DNA from: OLB16 sp964422415
GTDB lineage: Bacteria; Hinthialibacterota; Hinthialibacteria; OLB16
DNA: 64,000 nt
Assembly: GCA_964422415.1 (NCBI GenBank)
Contig: CAYRBI010000012.1
Location: forward strand, 1 to 64,000
Reading direction: 5' to 3'
Part shown: positions 44,008 through 53,238 of the stretch, piece by piece
How positions within the stretch are numbered: the stretch's first letter is position 1
How the letters are laid out: each line of letters opens with the position of its first letter
Made by a program: the position numbers and the translations under genes
Notes under the pieces: generated by a model
What the model was told of the DNA's origin: nothing
What the model saw: only the letters and a program-made list of their open reading frames with translations
Database searches by the model: none

Positions 44008-46865
44008 CGGAAGTCATGAGGACGGAACGATCCCTTGTTGACCACTTACATGCTCACCCCAATATCAACCATGGAGTCAAGCAGAATTATGTTGAACGCA
44101 GCGTGGTGTTTGTGTATGTAGAAAAAACGTCTGATGAGATCCGGCCCGGGGACGTTACGATTAGTAAAGGCATTCAAGTCGCCCGGGAGATAGTGGACCA
44201 GGCGGTGTCAGCTCACAGTGGGCGAGTCATCAAGAGTCTGGGTGACAATGGGCTGCTGCTTTTCTGTTCTTCTCAGGATGCAGTTTTGTCCGCCATACGC
44301 ATACAACGTGACCTTGAGGACGCACAAAGGATATTACGCGATCGGGTTCATCTTCGATTAGGAATTGATACCATCATTCAACTTGAGGGGAGGGATGGTG
44401 TTGATGAACATGTTGTCAATGCTATTTGCCGTTTGACCAATCGTTGTCAGAACGATGGGATCCTATTGAGCCAATCAACTTTTGAAAATGTGGGGCCATA
44501 CTTTCAAAGCCGTTGTTCTCCGATTCCAGACCGATCCTTGCGTGGCATACCGGAGCTTGCAGCAAGCTATCAGCTCGATTGGTCTCCTGGTCATTGTCCT
44601 GTCCGGGGTGTCCCCAAAAAAGAGAAAACTACCATCGAGGTTCTTTGGAATGGAACAGAGAGCCGGATGACGATATGTGATGCTTCAGATAGAGCTCCCA
44701 CGGTTCAATCTTACGAGGCACACACGCTTGACTTAGGCCAGATTGAGAAACTCTCAACCGGCATCAGTGAATCGATTCGTCAGGCAAACCTAGATGGAGC
44801 CATTGGACATGCATCCAATGAGTTGGCCAAGCGTGGCAAGCTGCTATTCAACCTGTTATTTCCAGAGGAGATGAGGAAAAAGATACGCCAACTCAAGAGC
44901 GAATTCCTCATCCTGCACCTGGATGATGCGTGTGTTCATATCCCTTGGGAACTGGCTCATGATGGACATGATTTTTTGTGCTGCCGATTCTCCTTGGGCC
45001 GTATGGTCCGGACCAGTCAACCCATTTGTCATGAACGGCGCTCCTTACCCACTGAGACACTCTCTCTTCTTGTTCTTTCCGACCCTTCAGGAAATCTTCC
45101 CTCCGCTGTTCAGGAGGGTAAGGAGCTTTATGATCTCTGCCGGCACGACCCGCGAGTGGATCTGACGTGGCTCAATGGGAAGATCACAATTGAAGAAGTG
45201 GAATCCAAACTACCACACTATGATATTGTTCACTATTGTGGTCATGCCGAGCACGATTCACGGAATCCGGATGAAAGTGGTTGGTTATTATCGGACGGAC
45301 ATCTTGCTGCTGGCTCGTTCCAGGGGTATACCGGGAAAGGACAAGTATTTCCGCTTCTTGTTTTTAACAGCGCTTGTCATAGTGGTGAAACAACCGCGTG
45401 GGATCAACGTACTTCAGCCTGGAGCTACGGCTTCGCAAATGCCTTCCTGCTTGCCGGTTGTGTCCATTATGTGGGTGCCATCTGCGAGCTGCTTGATACC
45501 GGTAGTAAAGAATTTTCCAGGGTTTTCTACCGTTCTATCATCGCTGGATATCCCGTGGGCCGTTCTTTGCGTCAAGCAAGGCTTGATTTTCGAGCGGGCG
45601 CGGCTACCCAGAGTCTGACATGGGCCCAGTATGTCCTGTATGGAGATCCCGAAGCTGGACTTTTTGCAGAACTGAGTCCATCCAGAGAAACAACTCTCCA
45701 AAGTGATGGTCCTCCAGCTGACGATGTGAATGAAAACCCATCTACTCTTTCAGAAACTGCCTCGGTTTACCCAGAAGGTTCCGTCCGCTCGGTTCCCAGG
45801 CCGGCAGCTGTCCGGCTGATCTCGAGGTATGGATTGGCATTTAAATCTTTAATAGCCGCTGGCTTTTTGATTTCGCTTGTATGGTACTCTCCCAAATGTT
45901 TTCGTGGAGCCACGTATTATAGTGAACTTGGAGACAGATATGAGCGCGAGGGCAATTTACAGGCAGCTCTTGTGGCATATAATCAAGCTCTGGATATGAA
46001 TCCTAAGGATTCTTTCATTAAAGGCCGCCGGGATGGCCTACAATCTCAGAATTATCTCCAAACAAAAGCAGAAGCCACAGCGCGTCAGAATGAACAGAAT
46101 AACGATATTTACAGTAGTCTGGATTATATAGATGCGATAGCTGCCTCACCCCCCCCATCCACCACGTCTGACGACCGTTGGACATCCAGTCCTTTGTGCA
46201 TCAACCTCCACCTATCCAATCACTTGGCTGTAGATGCTACCTCCCCTGGAGGTGTTAACCTTGCATCGTTAATTTCCCAACTCCAGTTGCAGATTAAAGA
46301 AGAAGGCTGGACAGTTGTCCTTGACCGCAGCGATCTTCTTGGCACATTGAGAGAGATTCGTATTGGATTATCCGACGTGGCGGATCCACTCAATTCTACC
46401 CGGCCAGGGCATGTGAAACCGGCACGCATCGAAGCCACGGTGGAAGAGATCCTACGTCAAGGTAAACCTTCATTTGAAATTTACCTGAGTGATAATGAAG
46501 AAGCATCTGTGGGTTCGATTATCCGGTCTGATTTGTCCGGATCATTCGACATACTCGTCAAGGAGTTAGCTCGAGGCATAACAGATTCTCTTATGAAGGA
46601 CTACCCGCTTCAGGGTAAAATCATTCAGATCGATTCAAGTGGCATTCTGTTGAATATCGGTCAGGATGTGCGTGTGATTAATGGGGATGTTTTTGTAGTC
46701 TATCCAAAACCTCATGATCCAATATTCGATGATAACATTACTTTTCAGGAAGTCGTCACAAAGATTACTGTAGAGGCGGTTGGAGAGAGAGTCTCCCGTT
46801 GTGCCCTGCCCAGCGGGGAACATCATCTTGAGGTGGGTATGAGGGTTCGTGTCGAACGTCCTTGA
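44004..46865 (+). CDS. cyclase-like/CHAT protease/TM/TPR/CsgG-FlgT-like fusion protein
   Basis: A 953-residue protein starting GTG at 44004. Residues 30-195: class III adenylate/guanylate cyclase-like domain with Asp81 (KSLGDNG) and the N-R pair of VVNAICRLTN, but the first metal Asp is replaced by Tyr38. Residues about 280-555: CHAT caspase-fold protease with intact His414 (HYCGHAEH) and Cys458 (FNSACHSG). One membrane helix (about 612-629), a TPR unit (about 636-670), then a periplasmic domain resembling CsgG/FlgT with LQGKIIQIDSSGILLNIGQDV near the C-terminus. This architecture suggests a membrane protein whose cytoplasmic protease is controlled by envelope events, or the reverse. GTGA overlap with the upstream gene. 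Confidence 0.85.
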   Translation: MTEVMRTERSLVDHLHAHPNINHGVKQNYVERSVVFVYVEKTSDEIRPGDVTISKGIQVAREIVDQAVSAHSGRVIKSLGDNGLLLFCSSQDAVLSAIRIQRDLEDAQRILRDRVHLRLGIDTIIQLEGRDGVDEHVVNAICRLTNRCQNDGILLSQSTFENVGPYFQSRCSPIPDRSLRGIPELAASYQLDWSPGHCPVRGVPKKEKTTIEVLWNGTESRMTICDASDRAPTVQSYEAHTLDLGQIEKLSTGISESIRQANLDGAIGHASNELAKRGKLLFNLLFPEEMRKKIRQLKSEFLILHLDDACVHIPWELAHDGHDFLCCRFSLGRMVRTSQPICHERRSLPTETLSLLVLSDPSGNLPSAVQEGKELYDLCRHDPRVDLTWLNGKITIEEVESKLPHYDIVHYCGHAEHDSRNPDESGWLLSDGHLAAGSFQGYTGKGQVFPLLVFNSACHSGETTAWDQRTSAWSYGFANAFLLAGCVHYVGAICELLDTGSKEFSRVFYRSIIAGYPVGRSLRQARLDFRAGAATQSLTWAQYVLYGDPEAGLFAELSPSRETTLQSDGPPADDVNENPSTLSETASVYPEGSVRSVPRPAAVRLISRYGLAFKSLIAAGFLISLVWYSPKCFRGATYYSELGDRYEREGNLQAALVAYNQALDMNPKDSFIKGRRDGLQSQNYLQTKAEATARQNEQNNDIYSSLDYIDAIAASPPPSTTSDDRWTSSPLCINLHLSNHLAVDATSPGGVNLASLISQLQLQIKEEGWTVVLDRSDLLGTLREIRIGLSDVADPLNSTRPGHVKPARIEATVEEILRQGKPSFEIYLSDNEEASVGSIIRSDLSGSFDILVKELARGITDSLMKDYPLQGKIIQIDSSGILLNIGQDVRVINGDVFVVYPKPHDPIFDDNITFQEVVTKITVEAVGERVSRCALPSGEHHLEVGMRVRVERP

Positions 46866-46955
46866 TAGAATGCTCATCATCTTTTTGGTGCGATCTCTCA
46901 GAATGTGTGTGTCCTGGGTATTTGTTTGAAAGAATTTGATGATATGGATAGTGGA

Positions 46956-49900
46956 ATGTCATCTTCACACCGGTTTGTTGTTAATGTAATAACATCCATT
47001 TTCTTTCTTTTATCACAAACTGCTGCATATGGCGGTGTTGATCATGTCCCTCTCTCTCCCGGTGGCATGTGGCCCTTCGAAGAAGCAAATCACCTTGCGT
47101 TGAATACTACAAGCAATCGTCTCTTCACCGTGGTTGGGAGGGGGAATTTGAAGGGAACCTCCGATCTCAAGGTCCTGTGTTTTGATGGAAGCACTCTAGC
47201 TCCTAGTGCTCAGGAGGTTCTCAAGGATACCTCGGATATGTATCCTTATGATCTAGCCGTTTCTGTCAGTTCCAATTTACTTTTAATCAACATGTGTAAG
47301 GTTTCTTCTTCATCTGAAATAAAAATATGTGACCACCTTGAAGTCTTCAATTTAAACACATTTTCAGCCTCTGACTCAATTCATATTCCTGTCTTCCTTG
47401 AAGTCATGGCTATGGATACCACCCGAGACCGGCTCATTGCTCTTGGAGATACACCTTCGTCAGCGACAGAATCCAATTATTCATTGCTTACCCTTGATCT
47501 GAAGGACATGACTCCCACCACCATCCTGACCGCCATGCCCAAGAACAACGCCACCGCCATGGATGCAATTTATGATGCCTCGACAGATTCGCTATTTGTC
47601 TTATTTGTTCCCAATGAAAACAATATTCCAGGTTCTGTAAAGAAAGAGGGATTCCTTACTCGTTTTAGTATATCTACTGGTGCTTTGGTGTCTTCGGCCA
47701 GTTTTGCGGGAGAGTTTACCTCACATTCGCTTGCCTTCTCTCCATCGATACGTCGTATTGCTGTTGGACCTAAGAGCAGTGGAAACCAGGAAATACCCCT
47801 GCTGGACCCAGATAGAATGACTCTTCTTACTCCTCTAGAGGAGTCTACATTCTCTGAAGATTTTTCCTCTTCCGGGAGTGTTGTCTTTGCTGATGATCGA
47901 ACCTTGTGGATCGCAAATGGTAATAGTAATGCAACAAGACATAGCATCGTTTCGGTGGACATAACCAATCCTCAAGATTACTTGTTTATCGCTGATGCGA
48001 CCGATACTACAGCGATGATCGCTGACAAAGAACTCAAAAAGGTTTATTTTTCCAGCCAATCATTGAAATCCCTTTACGTTCTTTCGTCAACCAGTAATAA
48101 GGTGACAACTCAAATTGATGTGGCTGTGGAGCCAATGGACCTTGTGTGTGATTCTATTCAAAACAATTGGCTTCTTCTATCCAATCAGGGCTGTCTCTAT
48201 GTCATCGCGGACTGTCCCTTTGGAATGACTGACACAGTTCCCCATTATTCAGCCAGGTATAACATTTATGGTTCGAATCCACGAGCCGGTCTACTCCTTG
48301 ACAACCAACATGACCGATTGTTCGCTGCCTCTTATCCAAGGTCTCAGCCGAAAGTCCTTGATCCTGTGACTTTTTTTGATCTTGGACATCTTCCCACGAA
48401 TGCTGAAGCCTTTGCTTTGGATTCTTCCCAAAACATCATTTACGCAATCGGACCAAAAACAAAGAATCTCAAGGATGGGCAGGTTCTCCGTGAAATTGAT
48501 GGTAGCACACTCATTTATTCAAGAGATGTGCTGGATCTTCCTGATATTCTTATGATAGATGGAGGATCCAATTTTGGAAAAATTGAGATGTCTGTAGATG
48601 TGACTTTGGGTGACATCTGGCTCACTTCTCCATCGTTTGTGTTGACCGGCCCATCGATACAAAGAATCGATCCACAAACAGGGACACGTGATATTTACAG
48701 AATTCCTTCTGGCACATATGGAAATCTTGTAGTAGATGAGGAACGTCAACGATCCATAGTGACTCTCAGCGAGGTGGAATCTGTTAGTCTATGTATTTGT
48801 GATTATCTCACGTTCCCGCCATTAAATACTTTGGATAAAATCAGCTTGGAAGCAACCCATGTTTTCGATTCCGCCGCGAATCTCCAGAACGATGTAGTAT
48901 ATTATCTTTTATCCACTGAGGTAGGAGTGCAGCTGATTGAATTCAATCTCGAAACAGATACGGTTATAGCCCACTATCCTCTGGATTTCCTTAATATGGA
49001 AACCATCATGAAGCTTGGATATAATTCCAAGAGTGACCGGTTCTGCGTTGCAGCATTTCCTATGGGAAGCATGTTCTTTTTCAATAATCCCTTCACCTCC
49101 GCAACCAAGAGCATAAGTCAAAAAGACCTTTCCCCTCGAGTAACAGTCAATCCATTTCAAGTAGGAGCTGGAATTGGAATCTCATGGGAAGTTGATACCA
49201 ATCTTGTTGGGGAAATTTCAGGTTGGGTAATCGAACGTAAAGAAGATACTTTGGCGGCACATAAGGTTGTGGATGAATGGATCCGTCTGTCACCTCTCCC
49301 ATTACCGCCGGATCTGACTTGGTGGAATGACACCACTGCCGAGAACAATATCCCTTACTTTTATCGTGTGCAGGCCATCACGAAAACCTCAACTCCCATT
49401 GAACCTGGCTTGTCCGGTCCACTGAAAAGGGATTCATCTACTTTACGATATGACGTCACAATCCCATTGCTTACTACATATCTCACCCCCAATGAGGATT
49501 GCACGGCCTCTGTCTTCATCTCTTCTACTACCACAACCAAGGGAAGTGCTCGTATTCGGTTGTCTACAGCTGGGCCCTTCATCACCCATGTTTCGCCCGA
49601 GTCAGCGCAACTGCCATGCGTTGTCGATCTATCAATTTCGATTCCCGATAATACCCCAGTAGGGACTTATACGATCATTATCTCAGCGAGTGATGGACTT
49701 GCCATGACTCGGATTCCTCTTTTAGCTAATGTCGTCGGTCCAAAGACACGGATTACGACACCACGTATCTTCCGCCAACCTGTTCAAATCTTCCTATCGA
49801 GTGATTCCGACCTTTCAGCTTCTTGTTTAAGCATCCGTGGGCAGATTGGAATGCTTAGGCGTACCGCCAATCCAACTGGAATTATCGTAAATACCTTACT

Positions 49901-51197
49901 TCCCAATGGCGAGGTTATCGCTGCAACGGGTGTTGTCGCTCCGACTGGTGAATTTACCACTCAGATCCCAGTTCCCCCCTCGTTACCACCCGGAGAATGG
50001 CAGATCCACGCTGCTTGGCCCGGCTCACCAGAATCTTTGGGAGGAACCTCACAGCCATTTATACTTCCTATACTCAATCCATCTGGTACAAAGGAGTCTG
50101 GTGATGATACGGATTTTGGCCAAGTAATCACCATTGTTGGACAAGGATCAAATGAATTTCCAACAGAAGATTTGAATGATAATGCTAACCAAGTTTACAA
50201 CGCATTTCTTGATAGACGCTTTACAGAAAATGATAACATAATATATTCATCCATCACCTCAACACCGACATTAGCGGAATTAAGGACCGCGGTTCAGGAA
50301 TCAACCACCAGCCGTTTCGTCCTTTTTTATCTTCTTGGTAATGTTGTCATTAATTCTTCAGGTCCGGAATTTATCCTCAGTGGTACGGAGACAATCAGTA
50401 CAAAGGATCTGCGCTCGCTTCTTGAAACTGTTTCCAAAGACGCTCAACCACTTCTTATCATGGATACCCCCTATGCAGGGAACTTCAAAGCACCTCTCGA
50501 AGCTCAGCTGGGTGCACACATTTTTTCTTGTCAGCCAGGGTTTAGAACCATTCAAACTGGTGTGAATGCATTCACTCATTGGTATACATGCGAAGTTAAC
50601 AAGGGATCGGCTGGAACATCATCTTTCGGAGGAGCATTGGCGGCCCCCATATTCATGTTATCGAGGATGTCTCCTTCGACATGGAGCATCCCCCAAACAC
50701 CAACATCCAATCGCGCCACGCTTGAACCCTACGCCTCGCTCCAGATCGGTTCAGCATTTACTCCGCCACGTTCACTGATCAAAGACCGGATCTCTCCGAG
50801 AATTGAAACAGTAACTTCATCGAAAATCTATCCGGAGGCGAACACAACCGCGTTACAAGCCTATGTGACTGATCTTCCTTTTGATCTTCCGGTAACCGTC
50901 TCTGTGGATGTCCTTCATCCGAATGGCTGGACCGAAACAGTTCAACTTATTCCGACTAAAGAGAACACTCATCTCTATGCTACATTAATCCATACCATTC
51001 TCCCTGGGCAGACCATATTAATATACACAGCTCAAGACTCCTCTGGTAATCAAAGCCAAGCCGTATCAAGTGTAGAAGTTCAAGGATTACCTCTGGATGC
51101 AGCTCAGATACTGCATTTACTTGACAACCTTCCCAATTGGAGTGAATACGACTTGGATAGTCTTCTTTTCTGGATGCAACTCAGGTGGCACCAATGA
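46956..51197 (+). CDS. secreted beta-propeller protein with a degenerate C13-like caspase-fold domain
   Basis: About 1413 residues. Signal peptide (VVNVITSIFFLLSQTAAYG), two beta-propeller-like halves of repeated strands (to about 700), Fn3-like and Ig-like domains (about 730-1035), and a domain (about 1055-1290) matching C13-type caspase-fold proteins of surface proteins: VITIVGQGSNEFP, NANQVYNAFLDRRF, VLFYLLGNV and LLIMDTPYAGNF. Family members carry GHG or DHG and D-x-C-x-S-G; here they are G1128-N1129 and D-T-P1172-Y-A-G, so the catalytic His and Cys are lost. A C-terminal module ends SLLFWMQLRWHQ. Start uncertain among 46905, 46944 and 46956. The stop overlaps the next ATG. Confidence 0.8.
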   Translation: MSSSHRFVVNVITSIFFLLSQTAAYGGVDHVPLSPGGMWPFEEANHLALNTTSNRLFTVVGRGNLKGTSDLKVLCFDGSTLAPSAQEVLKDTSDMYPYDLAVSVSSNLLLINMCKVSSSSEIKICDHLEVFNLNTFSASDSIHIPVFLEVMAMDTTRDRLIALGDTPSSATESNYSLLTLDLKDMTPTTILTAMPKNNATAMDAIYDASTDSLFVLFVPNENNIPGSVKKEGFLTRFSISTGALVSSASFAGEFTSHSLAFSPSIRRIAVGPKSSGNQEIPLLDPDRMTLLTPLEESTFSEDFSSSGSVVFADDRTLWIANGNSNATRHSIVSVDITNPQDYLFIADATDTTAMIADKELKKVYFSSQSLKSLYVLSSTSNKVTTQIDVAVEPMDLVCDSIQNNWLLLSNQGCLYVIADCPFGMTDTVPHYSARYNIYGSNPRAGLLLDNQHDRLFAASYPRSQPKVLDPVTFFDLGHLPTNAEAFALDSSQNIIYAIGPKTKNLKDGQVLREIDGSTLIYSRDVLDLPDILMIDGGSNFGKIEMSVDVTLGDIWLTSPSFVLTGPSIQRIDPQTGTRDIYRIPSGTYGNLVVDEERQRSIVTLSEVESVSLCICDYLTFPPLNTLDKISLEATHVFDSAANLQNDVVYYLLSTEVGVQLIEFNLETDTVIAHYPLDFLNMETIMKLGYNSKSDRFCVAAFPMGSMFFFNNPFTSATKSISQKDLSPRVTVNPFQVGAGIGISWEVDTNLVGEISGWVIERKEDTLAAHKVVDEWIRLSPLPLPPDLTWWNDTTAENNIPYFYRVQAITKTSTPIEPGLSGPLKRDSSTLRYDVTIPLLTTYLTPNEDCTASVFISSTTTTKGSARIRLSTAGPFITHVSPESAQLPCVVDLSISIPDNTPVGTYTIIISASDGLAMTRIPLLANVVGPKTRITTPRIFRQPVQIFLSSDSDLSASCLSIRGQIGMLRRTANPTGIIVNTLLPNGEVIAATGVVAPTGEFTTQIPVPPSLPPGEWQIHAAWPGSPESLGGTSQPFILPILNPSGTKESGDDTDFGQVITIVGQGSNEFPTEDLNDNANQVYNAFLDRRFTENDNIIYSSITSTPTLAELRTAVQESTTSRFVLFYLLGNVVINSSGPEFILSGTETISTKDLRSLLETVSKDAQPLLIMDTPYAGNFKAPLEAQLGAHIFSCQPGFRTIQTGVNAFTHWYTCEVNKGSAGTSSFGGALAAPIFMLSRMSPSTWSIPQTPTSNRATLEPYASLQIGSAFTPPRSLIKDRISPRIETVTSSKIYPEANTTALQAYVTDLPFDLPVTVSVDVLHPNGWTETVQLIPTKENTHLYATLIHTILPGQTILIYTAQDSSGNQSQAVSSVEVQGLPLDAAQILHLLDNLPNWSEYDLDSLLFWMQLRWHQ

Positions 51198-53224
51198 GCC
51201 GTTTCAAATGTCTTTTCTCGATTGCCTTGATTGTGTGTTCCGGATTTGGTTATGTCTCTGCTCAATCAGATGCTACAGATGTACCGAAACGTCAGCGCCG
51301 CATAAGCCCCATTGAAAGCGAGATCTTTCTGGGTGATTGGTGGGATTACTATAACCGTGCCATCAGGCGTTTTGATGCGGGCGATCTACAAGGAGCAGAA
51401 GCTGATCTTAAGGAAGCTCTAAAATTCAACGATGATGAGAATCCACGAGCCAGAACCTACGGTGTTCATTTTCAAGAATATTTCCCCCATGCTGAACTGG
51501 GAGCTATTTTATACGAGAGTGGCCGTTACTGGGAAGCGGTTCCAGAACTCATGCGCTCACTCAAGATTGTTCCCCTGGAACAGAGCCGTTTCTACCTCCA
51601 TGAGGCCAGACGTCAAATAGCAATAAGAAGTCCAATCGACAAGAGACTCCCCTCTATTCGAATCACGGATCCACCAACTGGTCTCGTTACGAATAAGACC
51701 CGTATCAGGATCAAAGGCATTGCGGAGGATGACCTTTTTATTGATAAGATAATTGTTGGAGATCAACCCATTCACGTAGACAAAGCCAATTCAAAGGTAA
51801 CCTTTGAAACAGAAATACGATTACCCCATGAAACGAATCACATCCCAGTTACTGTTTATGACCTTATTGGACAGCACCAGACAGAGATCTATACTGTCAT
51901 CGTCGACAGCCAAGGACCAGTATTCTTATTTGATACAATCCAACTACTTCAAGGAGACACATTCGCTCATCTCGTTGGAAAAGTATATGACCGTAATGTA
52001 ATCTCAGAAATATATGTCGAGGGTTTAAAGATTCAAACTCACGGTGTTGAGAGCGAGGCAGTGGATGTGACCGTACCAATCGCACCAGGTCAAAAAGAGA
52101 TCAGTTTGGTCCTCAAAGATGGCTTTGGGAATATAACTGAAGCTCAACCGCCCTTAAGGCAACGGGTAGGCGCAGTCTCCCCCTCAAAGGGACTCATTCG
52201 AACCGCATCTGTTAACACATCACCGGAGCTCATGATGGCATCCACTCAGTCCGGCCCAAGTATAGAAATTAAAGCTCCCCTCAATGGTCAAAAAGTATAT
52301 GATGATGAAGTATTGATCGAAATGGAGGTTACTGATTCCATCGGTGTACAATCCATAGATGTAGCTGGAAAGCCAGTTGACCTTCCCGAGGAAAAGGACA
52401 AAAGATGCATAGTAAGCATTGCCGTCGAACTTATCAAGGATGGAACCCATACTTTAAATATTCATGCAGTTAATAAGAATGGCAATGAAGGAAATCAATA
52501 TATAACTTTGAATTACACCGATCTCAAAGATCTCAAGAATATGGTCTGTCAACAAGCTTCTTGCCCAACCAACATGGGTATAATGCTTAATGACTTCACC
52601 GGTGTCAACAATGATGAAGCCAAAGTGTTAGCGGATAAAATATTTCATGCGCTACTATTTAATGAAGATCTACAATCTCGTTTTTCTGTATATACTCAAG
52701 CGAGTTTATCCGCGGCGATTAGGGATCAACGCTTGGATGAAAGTCCGCTAGTTGATAAGCGCTACAAGCAAGCCGATGGAAAAATTGTGGATATCGTGCT
52801 GCAAGTGGATGCGGAGATAATTTCCAGAAATTCCACATTTGAAGTATCGCTCATAGTGACGGAATTGAGTGGCGGAAAAAATAATGATACCTTTCAATGC
52901 TACCGGCGGAATGACGACGATAATGCAATCGAAGATACCGCGCATTCTCTAACTGTAGCGCTTCTACAGAGTTATCCCAAGCTGGAAGGAACAATTATAG
53001 GAGCACGGCACCTTCCTGTCACATCATTATCCGAAATCGATGGCGTAAAAAGAGGGATGGAAGTCGTGACATACAAAAAAGATGAAAAAGGATACCTTTA
53101 TCCATATCGGACAATGGTCCTACGGGAGGTTACCAAAAAGGATTCACTGATTTCAACCAGTATGAAAGACGTCAGTGATGACATCCCCAATCTTGAGATT
53201 GGTGACCGTTTGGTCACACGGTAG
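51194..53224 (+). CDS. secreted TPR and CsgG-like domain protein
   Basis: A 676-residue exported protein: signal peptide FKCLFSIALIVCSGFGYVSA; TPR-like helices at about residues 45-140 (YYNRAIRRFDAGDLQGAEAD, AELGAILYESGRYWEAVPEL); Ig-like domains (about 150-320 and 345-450) with repeated RIRIKG and IEIKAPLNGQKVYDDEV segments; and a C-terminal region (about 465-676) with MGIMLNDFTGVNNDEAKVLAD and a VALLQSYPKLEGTIIG strand, resembling CsgG and the C-terminal domain of the CHAT fusion. ATGA overlap at 51194. Paralogy of the C-terminal regions suggests the two proteins bind the same partner; this is inference. Confidence 0.75.
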   Translation: MSRFKCLFSIALIVCSGFGYVSAQSDATDVPKRQRRISPIESEIFLGDWWDYYNRAIRRFDAGDLQGAEADLKEALKFNDDENPRARTYGVHFQEYFPHAELGAILYESGRYWEAVPELMRSLKIVPLEQSRFYLHEARRQIAIRSPIDKRLPSIRITDPPTGLVTNKTRIRIKGIAEDDLFIDKIIVGDQPIHVDKANSKVTFETEIRLPHETNHIPVTVYDLIGQHQTEIYTVIVDSQGPVFLFDTIQLLQGDTFAHLVGKVYDRNVISEIYVEGLKIQTHGVESEAVDVTVPIAPGQKEISLVLKDGFGNITEAQPPLRQRVGAVSPSKGLIRTASVNTSPELMMASTQSGPSIEIKAPLNGQKVYDDEVLIEMEVTDSIGVQSIDVAGKPVDLPEEKDKRCIVSIAVELIKDGTHTLNIHAVNKNGNEGNQYITLNYTDLKDLKNMVCQQASCPTNMGIMLNDFTGVNNDEAKVLADKIFHALLFNEDLQSRFSVYTQASLSAAIRDQRLDESPLVDKRYKQADGKIVDIVLQVDAEIISRNSTFEVSLIVTELSGGKNNDTFQCYRRNDDDNAIEDTAHSLTVALLQSYPKLEGTIIGARHLPVTSLSEIDGVKRGMEVVTYKKDEKGYLYPYRTMVLREVTKKDSLISTSMKDVSDDIPNLEIGDRLVTR

Positions 53225-53238
53225 GAGACCATCCAACC

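Noticed and set aside
48260..48290. GGTTCGAATCC tRNA T-arm-like sequence
   Set aside because: It lies inside the coding frame of the pseudo-C13 protein and no cloverleaf can be drawn around it.
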